Source of the DNA: Myxococcus stipitatus DSM 14675
GTDB taxonomy: Bacteria > Myxococcota > Myxococcia > Myxococcales > Myxococcaceae
Assembly (NCBI RefSeq): GCF_000331735.1
Contig: NC_020126.1
Coordinates: forward strand, 5,970,501 to 6,034,500
DNA: 64,000 bases
Reading direction: 5' to 3'
How positions within the stretch are numbered: the stretch's first letter is position 1; every line of letters begins with the position of its first letter. The position numbers and the translations under genes were made by a program. The notes below the pieces were generated by a model. That model had not been told where the DNA came from, searched no databases, and saw nothing but the letters and a program-made list of their open reading frames with translations. Positions 17,334 through 25,680 of the stretch are shown in pieces.

Positions 17334-17549
17334 TCACACGAAGCGGTACGAGCTCACGTGGAAGACAGGGCCCACCATCGCGGTGGTGAGCATGTCGGTG
17401 TCCACGCGGCCCTCGGCCTCGATGCGCTGGCCGTCCTTCTTGATCTTCCGGTCGCCGCCAGCGAGCTGGTACGTCTTGCCGTCGTCCCCCTCCAGGACCC
17501 AGACGCCCGTCTCGACGTCCCGGAAGACCACGCGCCCGGAGAGCTTCAC
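17334..17549 (-). CDS. Small beta-rich protein translationally coupled to a subtilase
   Basis: 71 residues from GTG 17549, beginning (M)KLSGRVVFRDVETGVWVLEG and ending VFHVSSYRFV. Regular beta pattern (VVFRD, WVLEGDDGKTYQLAGG, IEAEGRVDTDML), consistent with a small OB-like barrel; no family assigned with confidence. Its GTG overlaps the subtilase stop (GTGA, 17549-17546), so it is made with the protease. It has no signal peptide and no catalytic residues; a protease-associated or inhibitory role is possible but unproven. Confidence 0.6.
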   Translation of the reverse strand: MKLSGRVVFRDVETGVWVLEGDDGKTYQLAGGDRKIKKDGQRIEAEGRVDTDMLTTAMVGPVFHVSSYRFV

Positions 17550-19336
17550 GGCGCGACCTCGTCCTTCTTGAGCATGGCGCGCGCCACCACGAGGCAGAGG
17601 ACGGTGTTGATGCCCAGCCACGGCTTCGCGAGGAACGCGAAAGGCATCCACGACAGCGCGGGCGCACCCGCCCAGGCCGAGTACGCCAGGAAGCCCGCGA
17701 AGCCCAGCGCCAGGCCGCCCACCGCGGGGCGCAGGCCCTTCCAGCCGATGGCCGGCAGCGACACGATGATGGGGATGAGCGCGCTGTAGAACAGCGGGTT
17801 CACCGCGCCCCGCCCGAAGATGATGCGCTCCCAATCCGGGATGGGCAGGGAGATCATCTGCGTCACCTGCCCCGCGACACCTTCCGTGCTCGCGAACCAC
17901 ACGCGGACGAAGTACACGCCCACCGTGGACAGGACCAGCGGCACGAGGAAGGCCGGGCGCAGGAGCGCGTTGAGGTAGCCAGGGCGCTCACGGCCTCGCA
18001 GCGTCAGGAGCACGAAGGCGAGCAGGCCCAGCGCCCAGTACAAGGGCGGCCAGCGCGACATGCCGCCGCCCAGCGAGGCGAGCGAGGCCTCCGCGTTGAG
18101 CAGACCGTGGCCGTACTGCTCGGTCCATGCCTGGTCCGCCACCTTCGCGGCGCCGGCATAGAGCGCCTTCTCCACTTCATCCGGCCCCTTCGCGCCCGCG
18201 CCGTACAGCATCGCGGCGACCGCGGCCACATGAGGCGTGGCCATGCTGGTGCCCTGGTACGAGGCGTAGACGGCGCGCGAGGGGTCTCTCGGGTCGATGG
18301 TGTTCTGGAGGATGCCGCCCTCGTCACCCCGACGCTTGTCACCCCCGGGCGCGGCGATATCCAGCTCCTTGCCGTAGGACGAGTACGGCGCCAGCGCGCC
18401 ATCCGGCCCCACCGCCGACACCGCCACCGCGCCCGGATAGGCCGCGGGGAACTCCACCTGCGCCCGCCCACCGTTGCCCGCGGCGGCCACCACGGTGACG
18501 CCCTTCTTGCGCGCGTACTCCACCGCGCTGGCCATCACCTGCGAGTAGCCTCCGCCGCCCAGCGACAGGTTGATGACGTTGGCGCCCTTGTCCGCCGCGA
18601 AGCGGATGGCGTCCGCGATGTCCGCGGTGTTGCCGCCGCCGAAGTGGTTGAGCACCTTCACCGGCATCAGCGTCGCCTCGAAGGCCACACCCGCCACGCC
18701 CTCGCCGTTGTTGGTGGCCTGGGCAATGGTGCCCGCCACGTGCGTGCCGTGCCCGTGGTCGTCGTTGGCGTGCTCGTCGTCGTTCACGAAGTCGTAGCCC
18801 GGAACGAACTTCACACCTTGCAGGTCCGGCACCTGCTTGAAGTCCTCGTGGTCCTCGTAGGCGATGCCCGTGTCCAGGACCGCCACCACCACGCCCTTGC
18901 CCCGGCCGCGCTCCCAGGCCTTGGGCATGTCGATCATCCGCAGGTTCCACTGCCGCGTGTAGCTCGGGTCGTTCGGCGTGAAGCTGGCGCGGACCTCCAT
19001 GAGCGGCTCGGCGGACTCGACGCTGGGGTGCTGGCGGATCCTCGCGAGCACGCCCTCCACGTCGTCCACGCCCACCGCGACGGTGAGGGCCTCGTCGGCG
19101 CTCTCCACGGAGTTGAGCTCCAGGTCCACGCCCCAGTCCGACTCCCAGGCATCGAACTCCGCCGGGGTGGTGCCGTCCTTGAAGTCCACGACGATGGCGT
19201 GGGGAACCGCGTCCACGGCCTCCAACGAGGCGGGCGGCGGTGAAGCGGCTTCGCTTTCGGCGGACTTGCACGCGGGCGCCACCGTCACGGCCAGCGCCAA
19301 CGCGGCTCCACCCAGGGTCCATCGCACCATCCGCAT
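17546..19336 (-). CDS. Exported subtilisin-like (S8) serine protease with membrane C-terminus
   Basis: 596 residues from ATG 19336 (AAGGAG upstream). N-terminal export signal with a possible lipobox around Cys23, a propeptide-like domain (about 45-115), then the peptidase S8 domain with Asp155 (VLDTGIA), His196 (HGHGTHVAGT) and Ser364 (GTSMATPHV). The mature protease ends near residue 425 and is followed by 4-5 hydrophobic helices (about 430-590), which is unusual for secreted subtilases and would tether it to a membrane. A 71-residue protein is translationally coupled downstream. The upstream 161 nt hold no clear promoter. Confidence 0.88.
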   Translation of the reverse strand: MRMVRWTLGGAALALAVTVAPACKSAESEAASPPPASLEAVDAVPHAIVVDFKDGTTPAEFDAWESDWGVDLELNSVESADEALTVAVGVDDVEGVLARIRQHPSVESAEPLMEVRASFTPNDPSYTRQWNLRMIDMPKAWERGRGKGVVVAVLDTGIAYEDHEDFKQVPDLQGVKFVPGYDFVNDDEHANDDHGHGTHVAGTIAQATNNGEGVAGVAFEATLMPVKVLNHFGGGNTADIADAIRFAADKGANVINLSLGGGGYSQVMASAVEYARKKGVTVVAAAGNGGRAQVEFPAAYPGAVAVSAVGPDGALAPYSSYGKELDIAAPGGDKRRGDEGGILQNTIDPRDPSRAVYASYQGTSMATPHVAAVAAMLYGAGAKGPDEVEKALYAGAAKVADQAWTEQYGHGLLNAEASLASLGGGMSRWPPLYWALGLLAFVLLTLRGRERPGYLNALLRPAFLVPLVLSTVGVYFVRVWFASTEGVAGQVTQMISLPIPDWERIIFGRGAVNPLFYSALIPIIVSLPAIGWKGLRPAVGGLALGFAGFLAYSAWAGAPALSWMPFAFLAKPWLGINTVLCLVVARAMLKKDEVAP

Positions 19337-19497
19337 CGGGCTACTCCTTGAAGAACGAGGCACGCTTCCGGAAGACCCTACGAACGAACGAGGAAACGAT
19401 TGGGTCTGCCCACACAGTCTGTACGTCCCATCTCCCGGCGTGCAAGGGCGGGAAGATGGAGAAATGTGAAGAAGTCCGGTGGGTTGCAGGGCATCGG

Positions 19498-20130
19498 TCA
19501 ACCGCCGGAGAGCCGCTGGAGCCAGTGGGAGACCACCCTCCCCACCTGGGACAGGTTGCGCTGGAACGTCACGCCGGCGTCGTCGATGACCTCGAAGTCG
19601 CCCCCTGCCCGGGCAACCGAGGCCGACACCGCCGCCCGAGGCAGCCGCGCGTCCTCCTCCCCCTGCACCACCAGCAACGAACACGTCACCCGGCCCAGCG
19701 CGGAGACCTCCACGTCCGCCGGCGCCACCAGACACAAGCCCCCGACCGCGGGGAAGCGCGCCTGGAGCGCCAGGGCCACCTGGGCCCCCCCGTGGAGCGA
19801 AGCGACGGCCACCGCGGTCGTGTCGGCGTTCTCCAGCAGGACCCGCATGGCCGCCTCCGCGTCCTCGAGGAGGGCCTCGCCCGTCCCCCGAGCGCCCTGA
19901 CTCGCGCCCACCCCTCGGTGGTTGAAGCGCAGCGTGGGGAACCCGGCGCTGGCCGCCGCCCACGCGAGCTCCGCGGCGATGACGTGATCCATGCCCCCGC
20001 CCTCGTCGGGCCGCGGAGGGAGGATCAACAGCGGAGGCTTGTGCTTGCCGCGATGCGCCGTGCCCTCCATCACCTCGGTCCCCACGGGAATCAGGGTGGA
20101 GCGCTCGAGGAACTGACCTTTCTGCACCAT
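19498..20130 (-). CDS. Degenerate alpha/beta-hydrolase-fold protein
   Basis: 210 residues from ATG 20130. The fold resembles small dienelactone-hydrolase/COG2945-type proteins: PPLLILPPRPDEGGGMDHV, LRFNHRGVGASQG, the elbow strand AVAVASLHGGAQVALAL and LLVVQGEEDARLP. At the nucleophile elbow, where G-x-S-x-G is expected, the sequence is S-L-H-G-G (111-115), with His in the serine position. The region that usually carries the catalytic His reads DDAGVTFQ with no His. Activity is therefore doubtful; a binding role or a different mechanism is possible. An open extension of 154 codons upstream shows no domain. Confidence 0.65.
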   Translation of the reverse strand: MVQKGQFLERSTLIPVGTEVMEGTAHRGKHKPPLLILPPRPDEGGGMDHVIAAELAWAAASAGFPTLRFNHRGVGASQGARGTGEALLEDAEAAMRVLLENADTTAVAVASLHGGAQVALALQARFPAVGGLCLVAPADVEVSALGRVTCSLLVVQGEEDARLPRAAVSASVARAGGDFEVIDDAGVTFQRNLSQVGRVVSHWLQRLSGG

Positions 20131-20389
20131 GCCGCGCACCTTAGGGGCCCACACGCCCCGCCGAAACACCCGTGTCCGCCGCGACCCCATCCTCGGTGCC
20201 GCACCGCGACAATTCTCGCGCGAGAGCGGATGACGCAACAAGTCGTCTTGCTTTGACGCACGACGCAGCGCGCCGAGGCACGATGATCCCAACGAATGAT
20301 TGTATTTGCGCGCAACTTCCGACGGTGGGCAGGGAGAATGTTTCAAGGACATATTTTCCTCCCTCGTTTGTCCGCAGGAGCCTTCCAGC

Positions 20390-21322
20390 ATGAGCACCAT
20401 CGAGCGCGGCCGTAGCCTCGTCGGAACCAGCCCCCGTACTTCCGTGGCCCGTTCGACGGACGCTGGCGCGGTGGCGACCTCGACGGTGCGGCAGCCGGCG
20501 CAGCGCGTGGTGGATGGCTTCGACGGCGGCACGGCGAAGGGCAGCGCGAAGGCGACGGGCGTGTTCACCGCGCCCGCGGGCTCGAAGGACAAGGTCTACG
20601 ACGGCAAGCTGGTGGGCGCGAATGGCCAGACGTTCGAGCCCGGTACGCCCCTGCGCGACATTCCCGCCGTCACGCCGCGGAACAACCCGAACGCGACGGG
20701 CACCGTCATCTACACCAACGGCATCCGCACGGATAAGAGCGGTCAGAGCAACGACCTGCAAGCGATTGCCGACCGGACGGGCATGCGCGCCATCGGCGTC
20801 CACAACGCGACCGAGGGCACCATCTCCGACCTGCTCCAGTGCGTGAAGGACAAGATGGACAAGGGCAAGAACCCTGCCGTCGACACGCTGGCGGACACCA
20901 TCTACGGCGAGCTGAAGGCCGGCCGTGACGTGCACCTCATCGGGCACAGCCAGGGTGGGCTCATCACGTCGCGTGCGCTGAACGACGTGGCGCGCCGGCT
21001 GCGCATCGAAGACGGGATGTCCAAGTCGCAGGTGGAGCAGACGATGAGCCGCCTGAAGGTGGAGACCTTCGGCGCCGCCGCCAGCACCTATCCGGACGGT
21101 CCCCAGTACGTGCACTACATCAACAAGCGCGACCCGGTCCCCAACATCTTCGGCCTCGGCACCAAGGGCTGGACGCCGGGAGACCTGCTGCGTCACGCCG
21201 GCAAGGACGCCAAGGTGCACTACTTCTCCGAGGGCAACATCTTCAACGGTGCCCACTCGCTGAGCGACACGTACCTGAATCACCGCGTGCCCTTCGAGCA
21301 GGCCCGCGCCGGCCAGTTCTGA
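20390..21322 (+). CDS. Lipase-like alpha/beta hydrolase, possible effector
   Basis: 310 residues from ATG 20390 (GCAGGAG 9-10 nt upstream). A low-complexity N-terminal stretch of about 60 residues precedes an alpha/beta hydrolase core with TVIYTNGIRTDKSGQSND, the nucleophile elbow LIGHSQGG (Ser of GHSQG) and a later HYINKRDPVPNIFG strand plus GAHSLSDTYL that may give the catalytic Asp and His. No classical signal peptide. It is followed 33 nt later by two tandem small paralogues (21356, 21794). The arrangement suggests an exported lipase with chaperone or immunity partners; this is inference. A 10-bp palindrome (TTGCGCGCAA, 20306-20315) lies upstream. Confidence 0.7.
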   Translation: MSTIERGRSLVGTSPRTSVARSTDAGAVATSTVRQPAQRVVDGFDGGTAKGSAKATGVFTAPAGSKDKVYDGKLVGANGQTFEPGTPLRDIPAVTPRNNPNATGTVIYTNGIRTDKSGQSNDLQAIADRTGMRAIGVHNATEGTISDLLQCVKDKMDKGKNPAVDTLADTIYGELKAGRDVHLIGHSQGGLITSRALNDVARRLRIEDGMSKSQVEQTMSRLKVETFGAAASTYPDGPQYVHYINKRDPVPNIFGLGTKGWTPGDLLRHAGKDAKVHYFSEGNIFNGAHSLSDTYLNHRVPFEQARAGQF

Positions 21323-21355
21323 CCGTCCCTCCGTCAGTCGTGGTAAACCCAGCCC

Positions 21356-21781
21356 ATGACGCGTGACGAGGCGACGCAACTGGTTCAGTCGTACATGCGG
21401 GCTCAGGGAGAGCACCTGAGCCCCGGGCTCAATCCCAACGGGCTTGGCGGTGTCGCGGTGGGCGAGGCGCAGCTCTACTTCGAGCACTCCGCCGACACGG
21501 GCGCGCTCAAGTGCAGCGCCCTCATCTACCGCTTCCGCGATGCGCCCCGCCCCGGGGTGCTGGACGGCTTCCGCGACGAGCAGAAGGCCGGGACGGACGC
21601 GGGCGGCGGCTCCGTGGACTTCGAGTCCGAGAGCAAGAGCCTCTTCCTCAGCCGCTCATACTCGACGGCCCCCATCGACCTGGTGTTCGCCTCCGAGCTG
21701 AGCAAGCTGATGGCGGCGAGCCTCGTCTGGGGCAACGACGTGTTCGAGCGCGTCGCGTCGAAGGTCATCCCCGCGAAGTAG
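21356..21781 (+). CDS. Small acidic protein, tandem paralogue A
   Basis: 141 residues, no signal peptide or TM segment. Shares roughly half of its residues with the next gene, with blocks such as NGLGG, AQLYFEH, CSAL-YRFR, PGV-DGFR, GTDAGGG-VDFE and FLSR. Size, acidic surface and a long C-terminal helix (ELSKLMAASLVWGNDVFERVAS) are compatible with CesT-like secretion chaperones, but I cannot assign the family. It lies 33 nt after the lipase-like gene and 12 nt before paralogue B, so the three genes form an operon. Alternatives are immunity or regulatory proteins. Confidence 0.7.
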   Translation: MTRDEATQLVQSYMRAQGEHLSPGLNPNGLGGVAVGEAQLYFEHSADTGALKCSALIYRFRDAPRPGVLDGFRDEQKAGTDAGGGSVDFESESKSLFLSRSYSTAPIDLVFASELSKLMAASLVWGNDVFERVASKVIPAK

Positions 21782-21793
21782 AGGCCCACGCAC

Positions 21794-22300
21794 ATGGCCC
21801 TCGGATTCTCCCGCCACCTCCAGTGGTTGCTCGCCACCATCGGGATGGCGAAGCCCCCTCCTCCGCCGGGCGGCCCGATGACTCGCGAGGCCGCGCGGGA
21901 GCTCGTCCGCTGGTTCCTGCAGTCGCAGGGCGCGGGCATGAGCAAGGGCCTCAACGAGAACGGCCTGGGTGGCGCCATGGTGGGCGGCGCCCAGCTCTAC
22001 TTCGAGCACCACGAAGACACGCAGCAACTCGAGTGCAGCGCGCTCGTCTACCGCTTCCGCGAAGACCCCAAGCCAGGCGTCATCGACGGCTTCCGCGCGG
22101 AGGCACAGGAGGGCACGGACGCGGGCGGCGGCACGGTGGACTTCGAGACGGAGTCCAAGTGCCTCTTCCTGAGCCGCGACTACGCCCAGATGCCCGCGGG
22201 CTCCACGTTCTCGAAGGACATGGAGCGGCTGATGAAGGCCAGCCTCGACTGGGGCTCCACCGTCCTGGACCGCGTGGCCTCGCGCGTCTTCGGCACCTGA
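21794..22300 (+). CDS. Small acidic protein, tandem paralogue B
   Basis: 168 residues. Residues 29-168 align without large gaps to paralogue A (same NGLGG, AQLYFEH, CSALVYRFR, DGFR and GTDAGGGTVDFE blocks), while the first 28 residues (hydrophobic LQWLLATIG then PPPPPGG) are extra. If translation began at ATG 21878 the two proteins would have the same length, but no Shine-Dalgarno precedes that codon, so ATG 21794 is kept. The tandem duplication beside a lipase-like gene suggests both serve the same partner. Function unknown. Confidence 0.68.
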   Translation: MALGFSRHLQWLLATIGMAKPPPPPGGPMTREAARELVRWFLQSQGAGMSKGLNENGLGGAMVGGAQLYFEHHEDTQQLECSALVYRFREDPKPGVIDGFRAEAQEGTDAGGGTVDFETESKCLFLSRDYAQMPAGSTFSKDMERLMKASLDWGSTVLDRVASRVFGT

Positions 22301-22414
22301 GCCGCGCAGGCGCGCTTCAGATGCGTGCCTGGAGCGCGGGGCCTTCCGACTCGCCCTGCCCCCCCGGGAAGGCCCAGCCAACCTCCTGGGCCGTCCCTGG
22401 CACGGTGCTCCCGA

Positions 22415-23611
22415 CTACACCGCCTGGAGCACGTAGAACTTGAGGTACTTGCCCTCGGGGAACTGGAGCCGCACCGGGTGGTCCGGCGGCTGGTAGCGCT
22501 CCTCGACGAGCGCCAGGTCGACGCCCGCCTTGAAGCCGGCCTCGCGCACCGCGCCCATGAACTCGTCCGGGCTCACGCGCGCCGAGCACGACGCCGTCGC
22601 CAGGAGGCCTCCCGGACGGAGAATCGCCAGCGCCTGCCGGTTGAGCGAGGCATACCCGTCAATGGCCGCCTGCACCGCGCGCTGGCTCTTCGCGAAGGCC
22701 GGTGGATCCAGGATGAGCAGGTCGAAGGTGCGCCCCTCCTCCTTGAACGACTGGATGACCTTGAACACGTCCGCCGCGAGGAAGTCGTGCTTCTCCGCCG
22801 GCAGCCCGTTGCGCGTGAAGTTCTCTCGCGCCAGGGCGATGGCCTCCGCGTCCAGGTCCACCGAGAACACGCTGTTCGCGCCTCCCAGCGCCGCGTTCAC
22901 GGAGAAGCCACCGCTGAAGCTGAAGCAGTTGAGCACGTCCCGGCCCTTGGCCAGCCGCCGGATGAGGTGACGGTTCTCGCGCTGGTCCAGGAAGAAGCCG
23001 GTCTTCTGCCCCTTCCACACGTCCACCATGAAGGTGGCGCCGCGCTCACGGATGGCGATCTGCTCGGGCGCATCGGGCCCGTACAACATGCGCCCCGAGC
23101 CACGGCCCTCGTCCTCTTCCACGTCGTCGCGCGCCACTTCGTCGCGACCGACGATGCCCTTGAGCCCCGGCACTCCGGCCTTCAGCGCCTCGACGATGAG
23201 CGGCCGATACGGCGTGAGCCCCGCAGAGTACAGCTTCATCACCGCCCAGCCCGCGTAGAGGTCCACCACCACGCCTGGCAGGCCGTCACCTTCACCATGA
23301 ATCAGGCGGTAGCTGTCCGTGTCCGTCAGGTCGATGAGCGCCTGGCGCTCGGACAGGGCCCGCTTGACCCGGCGCGCGATGAAGTTCGAGTCCACGGTGT
23401 CCCGCGGGTCTCGCGTCAGCACGCGCACCGCGATGGCCGAGTGCGGGTCGTAGTACCCCCGCGCGACGAACTTCCCGTTCTCCGTCAGGTCCACCACGCT
23501 GCCAGCGGGAATCCTCGGCACGTGCTCCAGCGCCTTGCGAAACACCCACGGGTGTCCCGCGCGCAGGTGACGTCCCAGTCCACGCGCCAGCTCCAGCTTC
23601 ACGACATTCAC
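22415..23611 (-). CDS. RlmI-type class I SAM-dependent rRNA methyltransferase
   Basis: 398 residues from GTG 23611, chosen because GAGGAG lies 8-9 nt upstream and the family start (VVKLELARGLGRHLRAGHPW) follows directly. N-terminal PUA domain (about 5-85: GHPWVFRKALEHVP, GSVVDLTENGKFVARGYYDP), a middle domain and a C-terminal Rossmann methyltransferase: LNCFSFSGGFSVNAALGGA for SAM binding and DLLILDPPAFAKSQ as the DPP-type catalytic motif. Homologues methylate 23S rRNA cytosine C5 (RlmI, m5C1962 in E. coli). The gene follows the HAD phosphatase gene closely, with its Shine-Dalgarno inside that gene's 3' end. Confidence 0.88.
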   Translation of the reverse strand: MNVVKLELARGLGRHLRAGHPWVFRKALEHVPRIPAGSVVDLTENGKFVARGYYDPHSAIAVRVLTRDPRDTVDSNFIARRVKRALSERQALIDLTDTDSYRLIHGEGDGLPGVVVDLYAGWAVMKLYSAGLTPYRPLIVEALKAGVPGLKGIVGRDEVARDDVEEDEGRGSGRMLYGPDAPEQIAIRERGATFMVDVWKGQKTGFFLDQRENRHLIRRLAKGRDVLNCFSFSGGFSVNAALGGANSVFSVDLDAEAIALARENFTRNGLPAEKHDFLAADVFKVIQSFKEEGRTFDLLILDPPAFAKSQRAVQAAIDGYASLNRQALAILRPGGLLATASCSARVSPDEFMGAVREAGFKAGVDLALVEERYQPPDHPVRLQFPEGKYLKFYVLQAV

Positions 23612-23615
23612 GGTG

Positions 23616-24440
23616 TCACTCCTCGAGGGCCCCTCGGCCCCGCCGGGCAAGGAGGGCTCGGGCCAGTTCCTCGAAGCCCTTTCCCTCGGCCGCCCGGGTA
23701 ATGAAGGCCGGCGGCGCGTCGATGCGGTCCAGCACCGCGCGCACGTTGGCCACGCCCACTCCCAGACCGAAGGCCTGGAACATCGGGGCGTCGTTGAAAG
23801 AATCCCCTACGTACACGTAGCGGCCGTCCCGGGGCTGCAGCTTCTCCCCCCACGCCACCCGTGCGAAGCGCTTCGTCGCGCTCAGCTTGTCGAACCGCCC
23901 CAGCCAGCAGTTCACATGCACCGACGAGCGGACCGCCGTCACCCCGCGCGCCCGCAGCAACGACTCGATGCGCGCGGCTCCCTCATCCCCCAGCCGGGCC
24001 TCCTCGTTGTAGTCCACGGCCAGGTCCACTTCCGTGTACGTGCTGTCCACCGACAGCCGAGCCCCGGGCACCTGCTTCAACACCCGGGAGACCTCCCGCT
24101 GAAGGCGCTTCCGGTTCTCCACCCGCTCGGCGGGCGGCTCCAGGTACACCTTGCGCAGCCCTCGAGCGCCTCGCAGGAAGAACAGCCCACCGTTCTCCAC
24201 GATGACGCCATCCACGGGGAGCTGCCGCGCCCAGGCCTCGCCCCAGCCCGCCGGCCGGCCGCTCACCAGCACCACCCGGAGGCCCGCGGCGGACAGCCGC
24301 TCCAACGCTCGCACGGTGTCCGCGCGCAGCCGGTGCCCCGTCGTCAGCGTGCCATCCACGTCCGTGAAGACACCTTCGACGCGGGACAGGTCCGCCTCGC
24401 GCAGCGGGCGCGGAACCATCCCCTCGCTGTGCGCCGTCAT
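23616..24440 (-). CDS. HAD-IIB (Cof-type) phosphatase
   Basis: 274 residues from ATG 24440. HAD motif I is VFTDVDGTLT (DxDGT), motif II LVSGRP, a cap domain between, motif III Lys in FDKLSATKRFARV and motif IV VGDSFNDAPMF (GDxxND). The IIB-type cap resembles sucrose- and mannosyl-3-phosphoglycerate phosphatases, so the substrate is probably a sugar phosphate, not defined further. Its ATG overlaps the stop of the upstream gene (TGATG), and the methyltransferase follows after 4 nt, giving a three-gene coupled unit. Confidence 0.86.
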   Translation of the reverse strand: MTAHSEGMVPRPLREADLSRVEGVFTDVDGTLTTGHRLRADTVRALERLSAAGLRVVLVSGRPAGWGEAWARQLPVDGVIVENGGLFFLRGARGLRKVYLEPPAERVENRKRLQREVSRVLKQVPGARLSVDSTYTEVDLAVDYNEEARLGDEGAARIESLLRARGVTAVRSSVHVNCWLGRFDKLSATKRFARVAWGEKLQPRDGRYVYVGDSFNDAPMFQAFGLGVGVANVRAVLDRIDAPPAFITRAAEGKGFEELARALLARRGRGALEE

Positions 24441-25600
24441 CACATCCCGTCCAGTTGGGCGAGCAGCCCCTGGAAGATTTCGATGGTGACCCGCAGCTCC
24501 GGGCCCGTGAGCTGGGCCAGCGGCTGCTTGCGCGCCTTGCGCAGGAACGCATCCATGTCCGAGGCCCGCCCATAGAGCGACTGAGCACGGGTCGCCGCCT
24601 CCGCCAGCATCTTCGCGGCCACGGGTTCGTCGGAGTCCACCAGCGACAGGCCGCGCTCCAGCGTCACGCCGCAGGCGGCCCACACCTCGCGGTCATGGAT
24701 GATGAGGATCTGCCGCTGGTTCACCGCGGCCAGGCCGCGAACGAACGCCTCCAGCTCCCCCACCACCTTGAGCAGGTCCGCTCGCACGGGGTTGGAGAGA
24801 ATCGCCAGTCGCCCCACCTCCGCGCGCATCTCGACGATGTGTCGCTTGTCCTGCGCGCGCAGGTTCCGGTACGCGGCGGTGCGGCCGAAGGCATCCATCT
24901 CCGTCTGGAGCTGCTGCGCGTTCCACTGCACGTCCTCGGGCTCGGCGTCACGGACCTTGTTGAGCCGCGCGGACAGGATGCGCCCCAGGTCCGCGGTGAT
25001 GGCCCGCACGGTGACGGCGGCCTTCACCTCCGCCTCGTGCCCCGGGACGACCTGCGCGCGCGTCACTTCACCGAAGCTGCTCGCCGTCTCGAAGACGAGG
25101 TTGCTGACCTGCTCGCGGAAGCGCGCGCGGAAGCGTTGGATCTCCGCCAGCAACGTCCAGCGGTCGCTCACGACGGAGGGGTTGCGCATCGCCTCGCCCA
25201 GCTGCGTGACGCCCTGGGCCAGCTGGGTCATCGCGTCGTGGAGCATCATCGCCGGCTCGCGCGCGCGCCCGCTGTTCACCAGGTCCGCGACGTTGGCCGC
25301 GGGCTGGGCGGGGAACTGCTCACGGATGACGTTGAGCAGGGCGTTGACGTCCATCACCGTGTCCCGGATGACAGGCGCCATCTCCTCCCACAGGGACAGG
25401 TCGGGGCTGGAGTCCACCACCGGCGTTTCGTACTTCACCAGGTCCATGTCGCTCAGCCGGCCAATGGCCTGGGCAGCGGCGGCATACACCTTTCGCAACC
25501 GGCCGGCGAAGGCGCCGTCGGAGTGGGCTTGGAGGAGCTCTTCCAGCCTCGGGGTCAATGAGGTCTGCGGGTTTTCAGCGTCAGCGGACACGGGGGGCAC
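24440..25600 (-). CDS. Unrecognised helical protein
   Basis: 386 residues, first gene of the unit with the HAD phosphatase and methyltransferase. Composition is strongly helical with repeated amphipathic stretches (RLRKVYAAAAQAIGRLSDMD, IQRFRARFREQVSNLVFETA, LRAQDKRHIVEMRAEVGRLA). No signal peptide, TM segment or catalytic signature. I do not recognise a family. Start GTG 25600 has no clear Shine-Dalgarno; another GTG lies three codons further on. Divergent from the CorA-type gene with about 80 nt between, so promoters for both must lie there. Confidence 0.7.
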   Translation of the reverse strand: MPPVSADAENPQTSLTPRLEELLQAHSDGAFAGRLRKVYAAAAQAIGRLSDMDLVKYETPVVDSSPDLSLWEEMAPVIRDTVMDVNALLNVIREQFPAQPAANVADLVNSGRAREPAMMLHDAMTQLAQGVTQLGEAMRNPSVVSDRWTLLAEIQRFRARFREQVSNLVFETASSFGEVTRAQVVPGHEAEVKAAVTVRAITADLGRILSARLNKVRDAEPEDVQWNAQQLQTEMDAFGRTAAYRNLRAQDKRHIVEMRAEVGRLAILSNPVRADLLKVVGELEAFVRGLAAVNQRQILIIHDREVWAACGVTLERGLSLVDSDEPVAAKMLAEAATRAQSLYGRASDMDAFLRKARKQPLAQLTGPELRVTIEIFQGLLAQLDGM

Positions 25601-25680
25601 ACTCTAGCGCTCGACTTCCGCGCGGGGGAGTTCTAGCACTCGGACTGGGGCCGCGCCGCAAGGCCCGGGAGCGCTACGGG

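Noticed and set aside
22339..22375. Inverted repeat GGGCCTTCC/GGAAGGCCC between converging genes as terminator
   Set aside because: Loop of 19 nt and no T-rich tail; too weak to call.
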